Positions 8,471-17,390 are shown, numbered from the stretch's first letter. The stretch: DNA of 40,140 bases from Arcobacter sp. (GCA_002869565.1 PKUJ01000039.1:1-40140); one strand, 5' to 3'. Numbers and translations: made by a program. Notes: generated by a model from the letters alone, not told the origin.

Positions 8471-8911
8471 GTGTTAAAAAAGAAACAAAAAAGCCACCCA
8501 CGAGTTTCGAAGGCCTTCTGCTACCCTCATATTATTTATCTTTTTTCTGTGTTTAAAAACTCACTAAAATGTGACATTTAGTCACATTTATTAACATTCA
8601 GACAGATTAAACACGGGTTTCGAAAAGAGACAAATAATGCTTCGGCTTCTGCAAATGTGGGGAGTGTTATTGTTCAAACATTTAAAATAAAAAAAGTCAG
8701 CGGAAACCTTTAGGTTTAGAAGAGAAAGATAAGTCCACATTACTTGAATATCTAGATATTGTTATAGCCCTGAGCTGTTAGCAGTCATTTGAGCCTTGTT
8801 TTTAATAAAAAAACTATATAATGGTACTAGTTATAAAAAAGTGGAGATTCAACCTCAGGTGTAATTTTCAAAGCTTCAGCTGCTTGCAGCGTTATATCGT
8901 AAAGGAGATTA

Positions 8912-9331
8912 ATGACACAATTCATAAACAATGACGTTGAAGAGAAATTTAATAGTTACCCTGATGATATGAAAGAAAAACTTTTAGAGTTGAGAGAAAT
9001 AATATATGACGTAGTTAAAAATGAAGATATTATTGATAATGTTGAAGAGGCATTAAAATGGAATGAACCAAGTTTTATAACTAAGAATGGAAGTACAATA
9101 AGAATAGATTGGAAAAAATCAAAACCTAATCAATACTCAATATATTTTAATTGTAAAACAAAGTTGGTTGAGACTTTTAGAGAATTATTTAGTGATAGAT
9201 TTTCATTTGAGGGAAATAGAGAAATAGTTTTTCAAAAAAATGAAGTCATTGATTTTGATGCTTTGAAATACTGTATATTATTGTCTCTGACCTATCATAA
9301 GAGAAAACATTTGCATATGTTAGATGAATAG
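8912..9331 (+). CDS. DUF1801 (YdhG-like) protein
   Basis: The 139-residue protein fits the DUF1801/YdhG-like fold: a first helix YPDDMKEKLLELREIIYDVV, a central EALKWNEPSFITKNGSTIRI stretch with the family's W-x-x-P-s/t-f pattern, and FNCKTKLVETFRELFSDRF. Function of the family is not established. AAAGGAG lies 10 bases before the ATG. It stands downstream of the large non-coding stretch and about 40 bases before an acetyltransferase gene, in a run of unrelated single genes typical of an accessory region. A TATAAT at 8817-8822 could be its promoter. Confidence 0.75.
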   Translation: MTQFINNDVEEKFNSYPDDMKEKLLELREIIYDVVKNEDIIDNVEEALKWNEPSFITKNGSTIRIDWKKSKPNQYSIYFNCKTKLVETFRELFSDRFSFEGNREIVFQKNEVIDFDALKYCILLSLTYHKRKHLHMLDE

Positions 9332-9370
9332 CAAATTATTTTAAAATTATGAGAGAGGAAATAAAGTTGA

Positions 9371-9874
9371 ATGAATATTGAAATAATTAAAGCAACAGAA
9401 AATGACTCATTAGATTTATCACTAATGACAGGAGAATTACTCCAAGAGATTATGGATAAAATAAATATTAAAGCTTTTAATTTTAATCAAGAGGAGACAC
9501 AAAAAAGGGCAGAGGATTTAATTTCAAAAAATCTTTATTTTGTTTTTATTGCTAAAGATAAAAATCAACCCGTAGGATTTATTTCAATGTATGAAAGCTA
9601 TGCTTTATATTCAGAAGGTGCATATGGAACAATACCAGAATTATATGTTAGACCAAAGTATCGTTCTCTAAATATTGGTAAGTTATTATTAGAAAAAGCA
9701 AAAGAGTTTGCTGTCTCAAAAAATTGGAAAAGAGTTGAAGTAACAACTCCACCTTTACCACAATTTAATAGAACATTATCATTTTATGAAAATAATAGTT
9801 TTGAAATATCTGGCGGAAAAAAACTTAAAACTCATATTGAACTTGATGGAACACAGAAGAATCATAAGAGTTAA
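9371..9874 (+). CDS. GNAT-family N-acetyltransferase
   Basis: The 167-residue protein shows a GNAT core: an N-terminal strand NIEIIKATENDSLDLSLM, a beta hairpin YFVFIAKDKNQPVGFISMYE (about 54-73), then LYVRPKYRSLNIGKLLLEKA (about 94-113), where RSLNIG is the acetyl-CoA pyrophosphate-binding loop. A late FYENNSFEISG is also typical. The acceptor is unknown; small-molecule amines, including drugs, and protein N-termini are both common in the family. GAGAGGAAA precedes the ATG. Confidence 0.85.
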   Translation: MNIEIIKATENDSLDLSLMTGELLQEIMDKINIKAFNFNQEETQKRAEDLISKNLYFVFIAKDKNQPVGFISMYESYALYSEGAYGTIPELYVRPKYRSLNIGKLLLEKAKEFAVSKNWKRVEVTTPPLPQFNRTLSFYENNSFEISGGKKLKTHIELDGTQKNHKS

Positions 9875-9906
9875 TATGTAAATTTTTATATTATTCATAT
9901 ATAATG

Positions 9907-9915
9907 TGCTATAAA
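9907..9915 (+). promoter_or_regulatory. Extended -10 element before the NTase-hydrolase gene
   Basis: TGCTATAAA lies 31 bases before the start at 9947. A second TATAAT at 9900-9905 is an alternative. Confidence 0.4.
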
Positions 9916-9946
9916 TAGTTATTTATAAAATTATATTAGGAAGAGC

Positions 9947-11080
9947 ATGAATTCAATACCATCATTTGAGGAACACTATTTACCAAAAGGAATACATGAA
10001 TGTTCTGGAAAAGAATTCATATCTAGATTTTGTGATGTTAATGAGTACAGAAAAGAATTTGAAAATCCAATAATTAATATTTTTGATTTTGCTAAAGAAA
10101 GAGATTCAAAATTTCTACTTGTAGGTGGTTCGTTCATCTCTGAAAAAGAGAAGCCATCTGATTTTGACATAGTTATTGTTTTTCCAAAAGCGGAAGATAT
10201 TCCAAGAAAAACGGAACGTTTACTTATCGATGGAAATAAAATAGATATTATGTTTTGTTCTGAAGATAAACCTGAAATTATTGATTCTTTTGTTAGTCTT
10301 TTAAGTTCTGATTTAGATAATAGAGAACTTGGTATAGTGCAAGTTAATATAAATCAATCAAAATGGGAAGTTCAAGATACTAATGACTATGATGAAACTT
10401 TTGAGATTGTAAAAAGAGAATATCCACATAAACAGATTATTGATTTAAATGAGCCACAAGGAATATTAGTAACAATTCATGGTTTACTATCAAATGCAAG
10501 CTGGAATAGTGATATCGTTCCAATTGCAAGTAGCCAAGGTTGGATTGTTGCACCATTTTATTATGGATTTGAAACACCTGATATTTTAGTACGTGAAGAC
10601 AAGCGAAAAGAAATTGTTGAAAAATTTAGTGAATGGATTTTAAATATTCAAAAAACATATAATGGTCGAATCTCAATTATTGCTCATTCTTTTGGAACAT
10701 ATGTTATAGCATCATATATTAATAGTTTAAATGATTCTGCGCCTGTTTCATTTAACACTATTATTTTAACAGGAAGTATTGTCTGTATAGATTTTGACTG
10801 GGAATCTTGCCGTGGTAATAAAGTTTCAAGAGTAAGAAATGAAATTGCACCTAATGACCAATGGGTTAAATGGATGCCAGAGAACAATTGGATGCCAACA
10901 GATAGCTTATTTGGTAAATCTGGTACTGAAGGTTTTTCTACTGAATCAGAGATTTTAACGCAAGTTACTAGTACAATTTTTGATCATAATAATGTTATAA
11001 AAAAAGATGTGATATCTCAAATATGGATGCCTTATTTAAATGCGAATAAAAATGCTTATATAAAAGAAGAACGAAGATAA
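9947..11080 (+). CDS. Fusion of a DUF6932-like nucleotidyltransferase and an alpha/beta hydrolase
   Basis: Residues 1-145 look like a DNA-polymerase-beta-type nucleotidyltransferase of the DUF6932 kind. They start with LPKGIHECSGKEF (12-24), then LVGGSFISEKEKPSDFDIVI with the GGS motif (60-62) and metal ligands Asp72 and Asp74. A likely third ligand is Asp100 in NKIDIMF. Residues about 165-370 are an alpha/beta hydrolase: oxyanion-loop HGLLSNASW (178-186), nucleophile elbow IIAHSFG with Ser248, a candidate acid Asp304 in APNDQW, and His347 in FDHNNVI. Both active sites look intact. The pairing in one chain is unusual and recalls toxin or defence proteins built on nucleotidyltransferases. No antitoxin-like partner is adjacent. 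GGAAGAGC precedes the ATG. Confidence 0.75.
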   Translation: MNSIPSFEEHYLPKGIHECSGKEFISRFCDVNEYRKEFENPIINIFDFAKERDSKFLLVGGSFISEKEKPSDFDIVIVFPKAEDIPRKTERLLIDGNKIDIMFCSEDKPEIIDSFVSLLSSDLDNRELGIVQVNINQSKWEVQDTNDYDETFEIVKREYPHKQIIDLNEPQGILVTIHGLLSNASWNSDIVPIASSQGWIVAPFYYGFETPDILVREDKRKEIVEKFSEWILNIQKTYNGRISIIAHSFGTYVIASYINSLNDSAPVSFNTIILTGSIVCIDFDWESCRGNKVSRVRNEIAPNDQWVKWMPENNWMPTDSLFGKSGTEGFSTESEILTQVTSTIFDHNNVIKKDVISQIWMPYLNANKNAYIKEERR

Positions 11081-11175
11081 ATATTCGACTTAAGCTGAGA
11101 TATATGGTAGTTGTTTTAAGTTTTTTCTTAATTTAATATGTTATCTTTTAATAATCCTCCTAAAAAGGACAAATT

Positions 11176-11631
11176 ATGAAAAAGATGTTTGAAACATTAA
11201 CAACAGTTACATATCTTATGTTTGCAATTATTCTTACATGTATGTCTTTCTCAATTCTTTGGTGGTCGACAACTGAAGTTATTCATGCGATGGACGATTT
11301 TACAAATAAAAAAGAGTTTATAATTGTTATGCTTCAATCTGTAGGTACAGTTATTATATCTATGGCTATTTTAGATATATCAAAGTATATGATAGAGGAA
11401 GAGGTTTTAAGAAGCAAAGAATTAAGAGAAGCAAAAGAAGCTAGAAGAACCTTGACTAAAATAATGACTATTATTGCAATTGCTGTAAGTGTTGAAGGTT
11501 TAGTTTATATTTTTAAAGCAGGAACAGAAGATATAAAACTTCTAATATATCCAGCTATATTGATTATTACTAGTGTTATTGTAATTATTGGACTTGGTAT
11601 ATATCAAAAATTAAGTTATTCAGTAGAGTAG
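11176..11631 (+). CDS. Membrane protein with four predicted helices, function unknown
   Basis: The 151-residue protein has four hydrophobic segments at about 8-29, 50-68, 94-113 and 120-142. A charged stretch between helices 2 and 3 (MIEEEVLRSKELREAKEARR) is probably cytoplasmic and helical. I recognise no family. AAAAAGGAC precedes the ATG. It is alone in its transcription unit, converging on the chemotaxis receptor gene across a shared terminator. Confidence 0.75.
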   Translation: MKKMFETLTTVTYLMFAIILTCMSFSILWWSTTEVIHAMDDFTNKKEFIIVMLQSVGTVIISMAILDISKYMIEEEVLRSKELREAKEARRTLTKIMTIIAIAVSVEGLVYIFKAGTEDIKLLIYPAILIITSVIVIIGLGIYQKLSYSVE

Positions 11632-11633
11632 GT

Positions 11634-11670
11634 ATAAAAAAGGGAAGAATCTAAAATTCTTCCTTTTTTT
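11634..11670. terminator. Bidirectional terminator between convergent genes
   Basis: GGAAGAAT, loop CTAAA, ATTCTTCC, flanked by A-run on the left and T-run on the right, serves both the membrane-protein gene (+) and the chemotaxis receptor gene (-). Confidence 0.9.
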
Positions 11671-11672
11671 GA

Positions 11673-13943
11673 TTAGAGGTTTTTCCCATCAAATTCATTT
11701 ATCTCAACATTTTTTACAACATCTGAAGCAATATTATTTGTTTCTTTTGCAATATCATTTGTTTGATCTGCAATAGCAGCATTTTCTTGTGTAAATTTAT
11801 CTAATTGGTTCATTGCATCTGCAATTTGAGTCATACCTAAATTTTGCTCTTTTGCTGCATTTGATACATCATCAATTAGATTATTAGTATGTGAAATTTT
11901 CTCTTCTAGGCTACTAAATCCTTCAATCATTTTAGTACTAATAACTTTACCATTATTTGCTCTCGTAGTTGCATTTTCAACTAAGTCTTTAATCTCTTTT
12001 GCGGCTTCAGCACTTCTAGCAGCTAGATTTCTTACTTCTTGTGCAACAACAGCAAATCCTTTTCCAGCTTCACCCGCAGTAGCTGCTTCAACAGCGGCAT
12101 TAAGTGATAAAATATTTGTTTGGAATGCAATTTGATCAATTACTGAGATTGCTTCGTTGATATTTATTACTGTTTCGTTTATCTCATCCATCGCTTTAAC
12201 TGTATCATTTGCTAAGTTTTTACCTGTTTGTGCAGATTCTTTTGTTTCATTTGAAATGTTTAACATCTCTTGTGCTTTAACACTTGTTTGTTGAATATTT
12301 CCTGTAATTTCATCAATTGAAGCAGCTGTTTCTTCTAATGATGCAGCTTGTGAAGTTGCATTGCTACTTAATGTTTGAACATTTTGAGTTAACTCATTAG
12401 AACTTCTTTGAAGATTGTTTCCATCTCTTTGGCTATCTTGAAGCATTTGAGTCATCATTTTATTCATTTCAATTAATTCTGCACCAATTTTACCAGATGT
12501 CTCTCCATCAAGTTTAGCTTTGAAATTTCTTTGAGTGTATTTACTAAGAACTTCACTTATTTTGTTAATATCTTTGCCAACTAAAGATTCTAAGTTATTT
12601 AGCATATTATTTAATAAGTTTTTCAATTCATTTAATGAGTCTGTAGAAGTATTTTTATTAATCCTATTTTCTAAGTGTCCATCACTTACTTGATTAACAA
12701 TTCTTTTTACATCTTCAATTAAAATATTATCATCATTTATACTTTTAGATATTTTTATTATATTATCATTAATATTTTTTGCCATTTGACCAAACTCATC
12801 ATTTGAAATTAATTGAATTTGTTCCGTAGTACTTGATTCTTTGTTTAAGTATTGGAAAAATGATTTTAAACCATTTGTAATCAAATTAAGATTTGATTTT
12901 AATTGTCTAACACTTAAGAAAATTATTGCACCTATAATAATAATTCCAAAAAAAGCAGCTAAGATAGATAAGTTTCTTACAAAGTTGGCTAAAGAAAGAT
13001 ATTCTTCAATTGGGGCATTAACAAAAATTGCCCAATTTACATCAGCATTTTTAATAGTAAATGGTTTTGAATAGTATAAAGATTCTAAATTGTGTTCAAA
13101 TGATTTCTTTATAAAACTATGATCTTTATTTTTAGAAATATTATTAAGTGCAGTTTTATAGTCAATATCATTTTTTGTAACATCTAGTAAACTTTTTGAT
13201 ACAAGGTCTTGTTTTGGGTGCCCTAAAATAACACCATAACTATCAACAATAAAAGCATATCCATTATCATATACTTTAACAGATTTTGCTAATGTAGAAA
13301 ATGTATCAAGAGCTATTTCAGCACCTATTACCCCTGCATATTTTCCATCTTTATAAAGAGGAATTGCAACAGTTGTCATAAGTGTATCAACACCAGCAAT
13401 AGGGTAAATATAAGGCTTAGTAATAAACTCTTTATTTGCTTCTTTAGGACCTTTTATCCAAGCATTTTCTTCGTTATAATCAGCACCTTTTTGAACAATA
13501 ATTCCCTCTTTACCTCTGGTTATATAAGGAGAAAATTCTCCATTATTTGCATACCAATTATCAGGAAAGTTCTTCCCTTCAGATTTAACATCATATAAAA
13601 GAGCAGGATCTTGTAATCCCCACCAAAGACCTAATAACTGATCATTATCTTTTAATATGGACTTTAACATTGAAATAGTTTCTTTTTCATCAAGCTTCTT
13701 TTTATGATTTATAGATTCTTGAAATTTAGAACGTAAAGTCTTAACAATTGTTACTGAAAGGTTAATATCACCTCTTATTTGCGATGCATAATTACTAGCC
13801 ATCTCTTTTACATAGGCCTGTGCTCCTGACTCTGCAGTTTCATAGGAATATTTTGAGATAAAAAAGATAGTAACAATAAATACTACCGTAGTTGCACCTA
13901 GTATTCTTATTAATAATTTGTTGCCAAAACTTGAACTTTTCAT
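11673..13943 (-). CDS. Methyl-accepting chemotaxis protein with a dCache sensor
   Basis: This 756-residue receptor has a first membrane helix (about 8-30). The large periplasmic dCache-type domain (about 35-315) contains the ligand-pocket-type stretches [36 protein letters not shown] and [15 protein letters not shown] second helix follows (about 325-347), then linker helices and the signalling domain. The signalling hairpin tip is [20 protein letters not shown] followed by [21 protein letters not shown], with methylation-type Glu/Gln helices on both sides. It would sense a small molecule and control CheA. There is no CheR-tethering pentapeptide at the C-terminus. The ligand cannot be read from sequence. 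Confidence 0.97.
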   Translation of the reverse strand: MKSSSFGNKLLIRILGATTVVFIVTIFFISKYSYETAESGAQAYVKEMASNYASQIRGDINLSVTIVKTLRSKFQESINHKKKLDEKETISMLKSILKDNDQLLGLWWGLQDPALLYDVKSEGKNFPDNWYANNGEFSPYITRGKEGIIVQKGADYNEENAWIKGPKEANKEFITKPYIYPIAGVDTLMTTVAIPLYKDGKYAGVIGAEIALDTFSTLAKSVKVYDNGYAFIVDSYGVILGHPKQDLVSKSLLDVTKNDIDYKTALNNISKNKDHSFIKKSFEHNLESLYYSKPFTIKNADVNWAIFVNAPIEEYLSLANFVRNLSILAAFFGIIIIGAIIFLSVRQLKSNLNLITNGLKSFFQYLNKESSTTEQIQLISNDEFGQMAKNINDNIIKISKSINDDNILIEDVKRIVNQVSDGHLENRINKNTSTDSLNELKNLLNNMLNNLESLVGKDINKISEVLSKYTQRNFKAKLDGETSGKIGAELIEMNKMMTQMLQDSQRDGNNLQRSSNELTQNVQTLSSNATSQAASLEETAASIDEITGNIQQTSVKAQEMLNISNETKESAQTGKNLANDTVKAMDEINETVININEAISVIDQIAFQTNILSLNAAVEAATAGEAGKGFAVVAQEVRNLAARSAEAAKEIKDLVENATTRANNGKVISTKMIEGFSSLEEKISHTNNLIDDVSNAAKEQNLGMTQIADAMNQLDKFTQENAAIADQTNDIAKETNNIASDVVKNVEINEFDGKNL

Positions 13944-13973
13944 TTTTTCCCTTTCTTGGATAATTCTTATATG

Positions 13974-13982
13974 ATTATAGCA
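13974..13982 (-). promoter_or_regulatory. Extended -10 element of the chemotaxis receptor gene
   Basis: The minus strand reads TGCTATAAT about 31 bases before the start at 13943. This looks like a sigma-70 promoter; I see no sigma-28 or sigma-54 box. Confidence 0.6.
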
Positions 13983-14035
13983 ATAAATTGTAACTAAAAA
14001 GGTTCAAGTATAAATTTTTTATATTTTAATAACTT

Positions 14036-14884
14036 TTATTCAACAATTTGATGCAATTTTGAACATCTACTTAAAAAAGTATCGATACCACACATATCAT
14101 TATACATATCATCAAATGAGTGGAAGTGAGCATCGTATATATATACAAAAATCTCATCACCTTTTTCTAAGAAATGCTTTTTACCAAACTCTGCATAAGC
14201 AGTAGCACCGGCTGCTATTACTAGACCTTTTGCATTTTTTGCATATTTAGTAAATTGTGTTAATTCTTCTAATGGTCCTAAGTCTTCTTGAGAATTTAGT
14301 TTTTCAATCATCCAATTTTTTAATTGCTCAAAAAAGTAACTATATGAATTTACTGCTGATGTAGTGCCATAATCATGTACAATACCATCTCTTTTTATAA
14401 ATGAAGCAATATGATATCTATTTAATATTCCATCTTTTGTAAAATTATCAATTTTTATTGCATCTCTTGAAATACCTTTTGTTTTTTCTCCCCAGTTTTT
14501 CTTAGTACTTAGTTTATTTCCATCTTGTACTCTTATTGAAAAATCATTAAATGCAGAAAAATATTTTGGTATAAGATCTATAATTTTACCATTTTCATAT
14601 ACAAAGTCACAGATTAAAGCTACTTCTGCTTCAACTTGTAAGTTATCTGCTTCTCTTCCATGAGTTTTAATTATTTCATCACAAATAGGAAATGTTCCTA
14701 AAAATGAGTCGTGTCCTGGAACATAGAAAGGGAACATGCCTTTTGGAGCATCTTTCTCTTTTGTTTGGATTACTGAAAATTCATCAGCTTCTCCTGCTTC
14801 TCCTAAATGGTTTGCAAAGTTTCCTGCAACACCAAATCCTAAATAATCTTTTAATTCATTTAAGTTTATAGTATTTTTATTCAT
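14036..14884 (-). CDS. DUF5718 family protein with a fumarylacetoacetase-like fold
   Basis: The 282-residue protein starts with GFGVAGNFANHLGEAGEA and carries metal-site-like VEAEVALICDFVYENGKI and FNDFSIRV followed by KNWGEKTKGIS. This layout is reminiscent of the fumarylacetoacetate hydrolase superfamily, where E-x-E and a later D coordinate Mg. I assign it to DUF5718 from general appearance. The reaction is unknown; FAH-fold enzymes act on beta-diketo or oxaloacetate-like acids. It is not in the CoA-ester operon that lies upstream: 260 bases of non-coding DNA separate them. Confidence 0.7.
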   Translation of the reverse strand: MNKNTINLNELKDYLGFGVAGNFANHLGEAGEADEFSVIQTKEKDAPKGMFPFYVPGHDSFLGTFPICDEIIKTHGREADNLQVEAEVALICDFVYENGKIIDLIPKYFSAFNDFSIRVQDGNKLSTKKNWGEKTKGISRDAIKIDNFTKDGILNRYHIASFIKRDGIVHDYGTTSAVNSYSYFFEQLKNWMIEKLNSQEDLGPLEELTQFTKYAKNAKGLVIAAGATAYAEFGKKHFLEKGDEIFVYIYDAHFHSFDDMYNDMCGIDTFLSRCSKLHQIVE

Positions 14885-15003
14885 TTTTTTACCTTCAAAT
14901 TTTTATATTTGACAATAAGTTTTTTGTTTTGGGTGATTATTTATTTGAGTGAGAATTTTTTAATTAAAGTTTAAGAGGTAGTTAAATTGTATTGTCTAAA
15001 AAT

Positions 15004-15063
15004 CTACCTGGGGCATAAACTCTTCTCACTGTCGTTGGCGACCTTGACGAGTTGCTTCTTCAT
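15004..15063 (-). CDS. Possible 19-residue peptide in a GC-rich patch
   Basis: AAAGGATAAATT is followed by an ATG and 19 codons (MKKQLVKVANDSEKSLCPR) ending in TAG. The ribosome site is good, but the frame is very short. The patch is clearly richer in G and C than its surroundings, so it may instead be part of an RNA gene or the remnant of a longer gene. It begins just after a strong inverted repeat at 15081-15115, on the same strand as the CoA-ester operon. Confidence 0.3.
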   Translation of the reverse strand: MKKQLVKVANDSEKSLCPR

Positions 15064-15080
15064 AATTTATCCTTTATAAT

Positions 15081-15115
15081 TTTTTAGATAAGAAGAATAT
15101 CTTCTTATCTAAAAA
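15081..15115. other. 16-bp perfect inverted repeat after the CitE-like lyase gene
   Basis: TTTTTAGATAAGAAGA, loop ATA, TCTTCTTATCTAAAAA. It lies 33 bases after the stop codon of the lyase gene. On the minus strand the second arm ends in A rather than T, so it is not a classic intrinsic terminator; it could protect the 3' end of the operon mRNA. Confidence 0.65.
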
Positions 15116-15147
15116 TATTTTTTAAATTTTTAATTTAATTGTTCAAA

Positions 15148-16131
15148 TTAAGAGAAAAATCTTTTTTGTACTTCATCTTGTAGTTTTGTTCCAGAGAAGT
15201 TTGCTCTTTGAACTAATTCCCAGAAATATCTATATGTAGCTCTATCATGTAACTCCCCATCATACTGAATTGGTCCCCACTCAGCATCTTGAGCAGCTAA
15301 AAGAATATTTTGTGCAGCTTCAAGTTCTGTAAAGTCTGGTTTCATTGCATCTACAATAGCTGTTACTTGTGTTGGATAAATTGACCACATTCTTAAGAAT
15401 CCAAATTCATTTCTAGCTTTTTCAGCATCTTTGTAAGTTTGGTATGGATTTTTTAAGTCTAATGTTACATTGTGACAAGGAATAATATGGTTTTCTAAAG
15501 CAGCTTGCACAACTTTAGCTTTAGCAGCAGCAATTATTCTATGGTCAAATTGTCCTGGGCTTCTCATGTTAGATGCTGGAATTGCTCCTTGGTAACCTGA
15601 AACAAAGTCCATTAATCCAAAGTCAAGTACTTGTACCCATGGTAAAGTAGCTGTTTTTTCTACATCTCTTAAAGCTCCATGAGTTTCAATTAAAACGTGA
15701 ATTGGGATTTCTCTTGAAATTCCAGCTTCTTTACATTTATTTTGAATATACTCAACTTGAGTTTTTGCATCTTCATATGAAGTTGATTTTGGAATAGTAA
15801 TATATGCTAATTTTTCTCCAGCACCTGGTACTAAGATATCAATATCTTGTCTCCAATCTGGATGATCAAAATCGTGAATTCTTGTTCCCGCCATACCATA
15901 TGGGTTTGCATCAGAGTTAACAACTCTTACGATCATTTCAGCATGTTCAACTTCTTTACCAGTTTCAGCTCCATCTTCACAATCACAAGTAATATCAAAA
16001 ACAGGTCCTAGTTTTTTTTGCATCTCAAAACCTTTTAGGATTAGCTTCTCGCTACCTGCAAAGTGCTCACAAGATGGGATAATTGGTAAATTGTTTCCTG
16101 AACCAAATAGTGCTTCGTTTGGGTGTGTCAT
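15148..16131 (-). CDS. CitE/HpcH-type acyl-CoA lyase (malyl-CoA / beta-methylmalyl-CoA lyase-like)
   Basis: This 327-residue protein belongs to the HpcH/HpaI aldolase/citrate lyase beta family. FDITCDCEDGAETGKEVEH carries the conserved acid pair after the first strands, AYITIPKSTS follows, HVLIETHGALRDV gives the catalytic Glu, and LDFGLMDFVSGYQGAIP the substrate loop. The C-terminal WSIYPTQVTAIVDAM and ending DGELHDRATYRYFWEL resemble the proteobacterial subgroup found beside mesaconyl-CoA hydratases. The likely reaction is Mg-dependent cleavage of beta-methylmalyl-CoA to glyoxylate and propionyl-CoA, or of a related hydroxyacyl-CoA. AAAAGGAATTATATT precedes the ATG. It is last in the operon, 190 bases after the hydratase gene. 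Confidence 0.8.
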   Translation of the reverse strand: MTHPNEALFGSGNNLPIIPSCEHFAGSEKLILKGFEMQKKLGPVFDITCDCEDGAETGKEVEHAEMIVRVVNSDANPYGMAGTRIHDFDHPDWRQDIDILVPGAGEKLAYITIPKSTSYEDAKTQVEYIQNKCKEAGISREIPIHVLIETHGALRDVEKTATLPWVQVLDFGLMDFVSGYQGAIPASNMRSPGQFDHRIIAAAKAKVVQAALENHIIPCHNVTLDLKNPYQTYKDAEKARNEFGFLRMWSIYPTQVTAIVDAMKPDFTELEAAQNILLAAQDAEWGPIQYDGELHDRATYRYFWELVQRANFSGTKLQDEVQKRFFS

Positions 16132-16155
16132 AATATAATTCCTTTTTTTAAATTT

Positions 16156-16284
16156 GTTCCCAATTTAAACAAGGGAACCTTTTCATTTATGTCTTCTTTT
16201 TAGCGTAGGAAATAAATTCCTATTAAAAGAAGCTTGTTGTTAAACTCTATTTGAGAAAACCTAAAGGAGACAACGAGTTGCCTC
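16156..16284 (-). other. Structured intergenic region with three hairpins
   Basis: Between the hydratase and lyase genes lie three stems. The first is GTTCCC/GGGAAC (16156-16178). The second is two-tiered, with CTTCTTTT/AAAAGAAG outside TAGGAA/TTCCTA (16193-16232). The third is GAG-a-CAA[CGAG]TTG-c-CTC (16267-16284). On the operon mRNA this would form a leader for the lyase gene, perhaps a processing or stability element. Confidence 0.5.
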
Positions 16285-16322
16285 TACATATTTCTAAAAT
16301 TTATTTTTGTATTTTTTGTCTA

Positions 16323-17381
16323 TTATTTAGCTGTTTTTCTTTTTGGAATAACAACTGTATAATCTAAATCAAGTACTACATTTTTTAAGTACTTACCATC
16401 TTCGTCTTTTGGATTAGAAATTTCGTCAGATTTTTGATTCTTAACTGCTATAGTTCTTAATCTTAATAATCCAATGTCCTCTCTTTTATGATCAATTGTC
16501 TCTAAAACTTCAGTATATGCATAGATTGTATCTCCTGCATAAGTAGGGTTCGCATGAGCCCCTGAGTTTATAGCATACATCCATTGAGCATTTTGTAATC
16601 CATTAAATGAAATAGCTCTTGCCATTGAAATTACAATTCCACCATACATTAATCTCTCACCCATTGGTGTAGATTTCATCATATGGTCATTGAAATGAAC
16701 TTTAGCATTGTTTTGGTATAACTTTGTAGCTAAAGTATGGTCACTATTATCAATAGTAATACCTTCTGGATGATTTAATCTTTCACCTTTTTCATAATCT
16801 TCAAAGAAATATTTTCCACCAGTCGCATCTGTATCTACAGTTTGCACTTTAGGTATATTTATTTCACCTAAAATTGGAGTTGATTCAGCAAAAGTTGGAA
16901 TCTCTTTTATTCCAGATAAACTCTCTTTATCTTTTTTGTGAACCATAACCCACCTTTTGAAGTTTAATACTTCATCACCATTTTGATTTACACCAATAGA
17001 GTGTACATATACAACTCCACTTTTTCAATTTGAATTCTCTTTTAATCCAATAACTGTTGAAGCCATTGAAACTGTATCCCCAATGAAAACTGGGAAAGGA
17101 AATGCAATTTCTGCATAACCTAAGTTTGCAATTGCATTTAAAGATATATCTTGTACAGATTTACCAAATGTTAGATGAAACATCAATGTATCATCTATAG
17201 GTCTATTTTTATATCCCATTTCTTTTGCAACTATATCCGAAGAGTGTAATGCAAACCTAGAGCCAGTGAAAGCAATGTATAAAGATACATCACCTTCACT
17301 TATTGTTCTAGGAAGAGGGTGAACAATTTTTTGACCTATTGAAAAATCTTCAAAAAAATTTCCCATATTGATTTTAGACAT
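16323..17381 (-). pseudogene. mch: Mesaconyl-CoA hydratase (two MaoC domains) interrupted by an in-frame TGA
   Basis: The start is the ATG at 17381, placed after AAGGAG; a GTG at 17387 is less well placed. The first 118 codons give MSKINMGNFFEDFSIGQKIV and TEGDVSLYIAFTGSRFAL-like residues of the first hotdog domain, ending VIGLKENSN. Codon 119 is TGA (17027-17025). The same frame then continues KSGVVYVHSIGVNQNGDEVL and RWVMVHKKD, followed by the second MaoC domain with FFEDYEKGERLNHPEG and AKVHFNDHM. Together they make 352 codons, the usual length of Mch. Relatives have ENSNRK here, so CGA or AGA became TGA. Mch hydrates mesaconyl-CoA to beta-methylmalyl-CoA. The fragment 16323-16946 (start ATG 16946) could be made separately. 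Confidence 0.88.
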
Positions 17382-17390
17382 TATCACTCC

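Larger units (their letters stand above)
8058..8911. other. 854-bp non-coding stretch with repeats, palindromes and GC-rich patches
   Basis: I see no convincing gene here. It holds four copies of a TTCAAAATGATAT repeat (8138-8410) and a hairpin with a T-rich tail (8436-8470). CACGRGTTTCGAA occurs twice, at 8499-8511 and 8612-8624. There is a 9-bp inverted repeat AAATGTGAC/GTCACATTT (8567-8589) and a 14-bp palindrome AATATCTAGATATT (8747-8760). Patches near 8490-8530, 8630-8665 and 8765-8795 are richer in G and C than the rest, which in an AT-rich genome can mean RNA genes or gene remnants. Confidence 0.6.

Noticed and set aside
8567-8589. CRP-like site AAATGTGAC...GTCACATTT
   Set aside because: The half-sites TGTGA and TCACA are 7 bases apart, not the 6 of a CRP site, and no gene start is nearby.
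8845-8911. Integron attC-like GCAGCGTTATATC before the DUF1801 gene
   Set aside because: The sequence does not match GTTRRRY, no paired inverse core site lies upstream, and no integrase is seen. The run of unrelated single genes is cassette-like but not enough.
7674-8911. Chromosomal replication origin
   Set aside because: No DnaA-box cluster and no dnaA or dnaN nearby; AT-richness is general here.
15081-15115. Intrinsic terminator of the CoA-ester operon
   Set aside because: On the minus strand the stem is followed by A-rich, not T-rich, sequence; kept only as an inverted repeat.
17025-17027. Selenocysteine at the TGA of the hydratase
   Set aside because: The expected residue is Arg in a non-catalytic linker, and I see no SECIS-like stem directly downstream.
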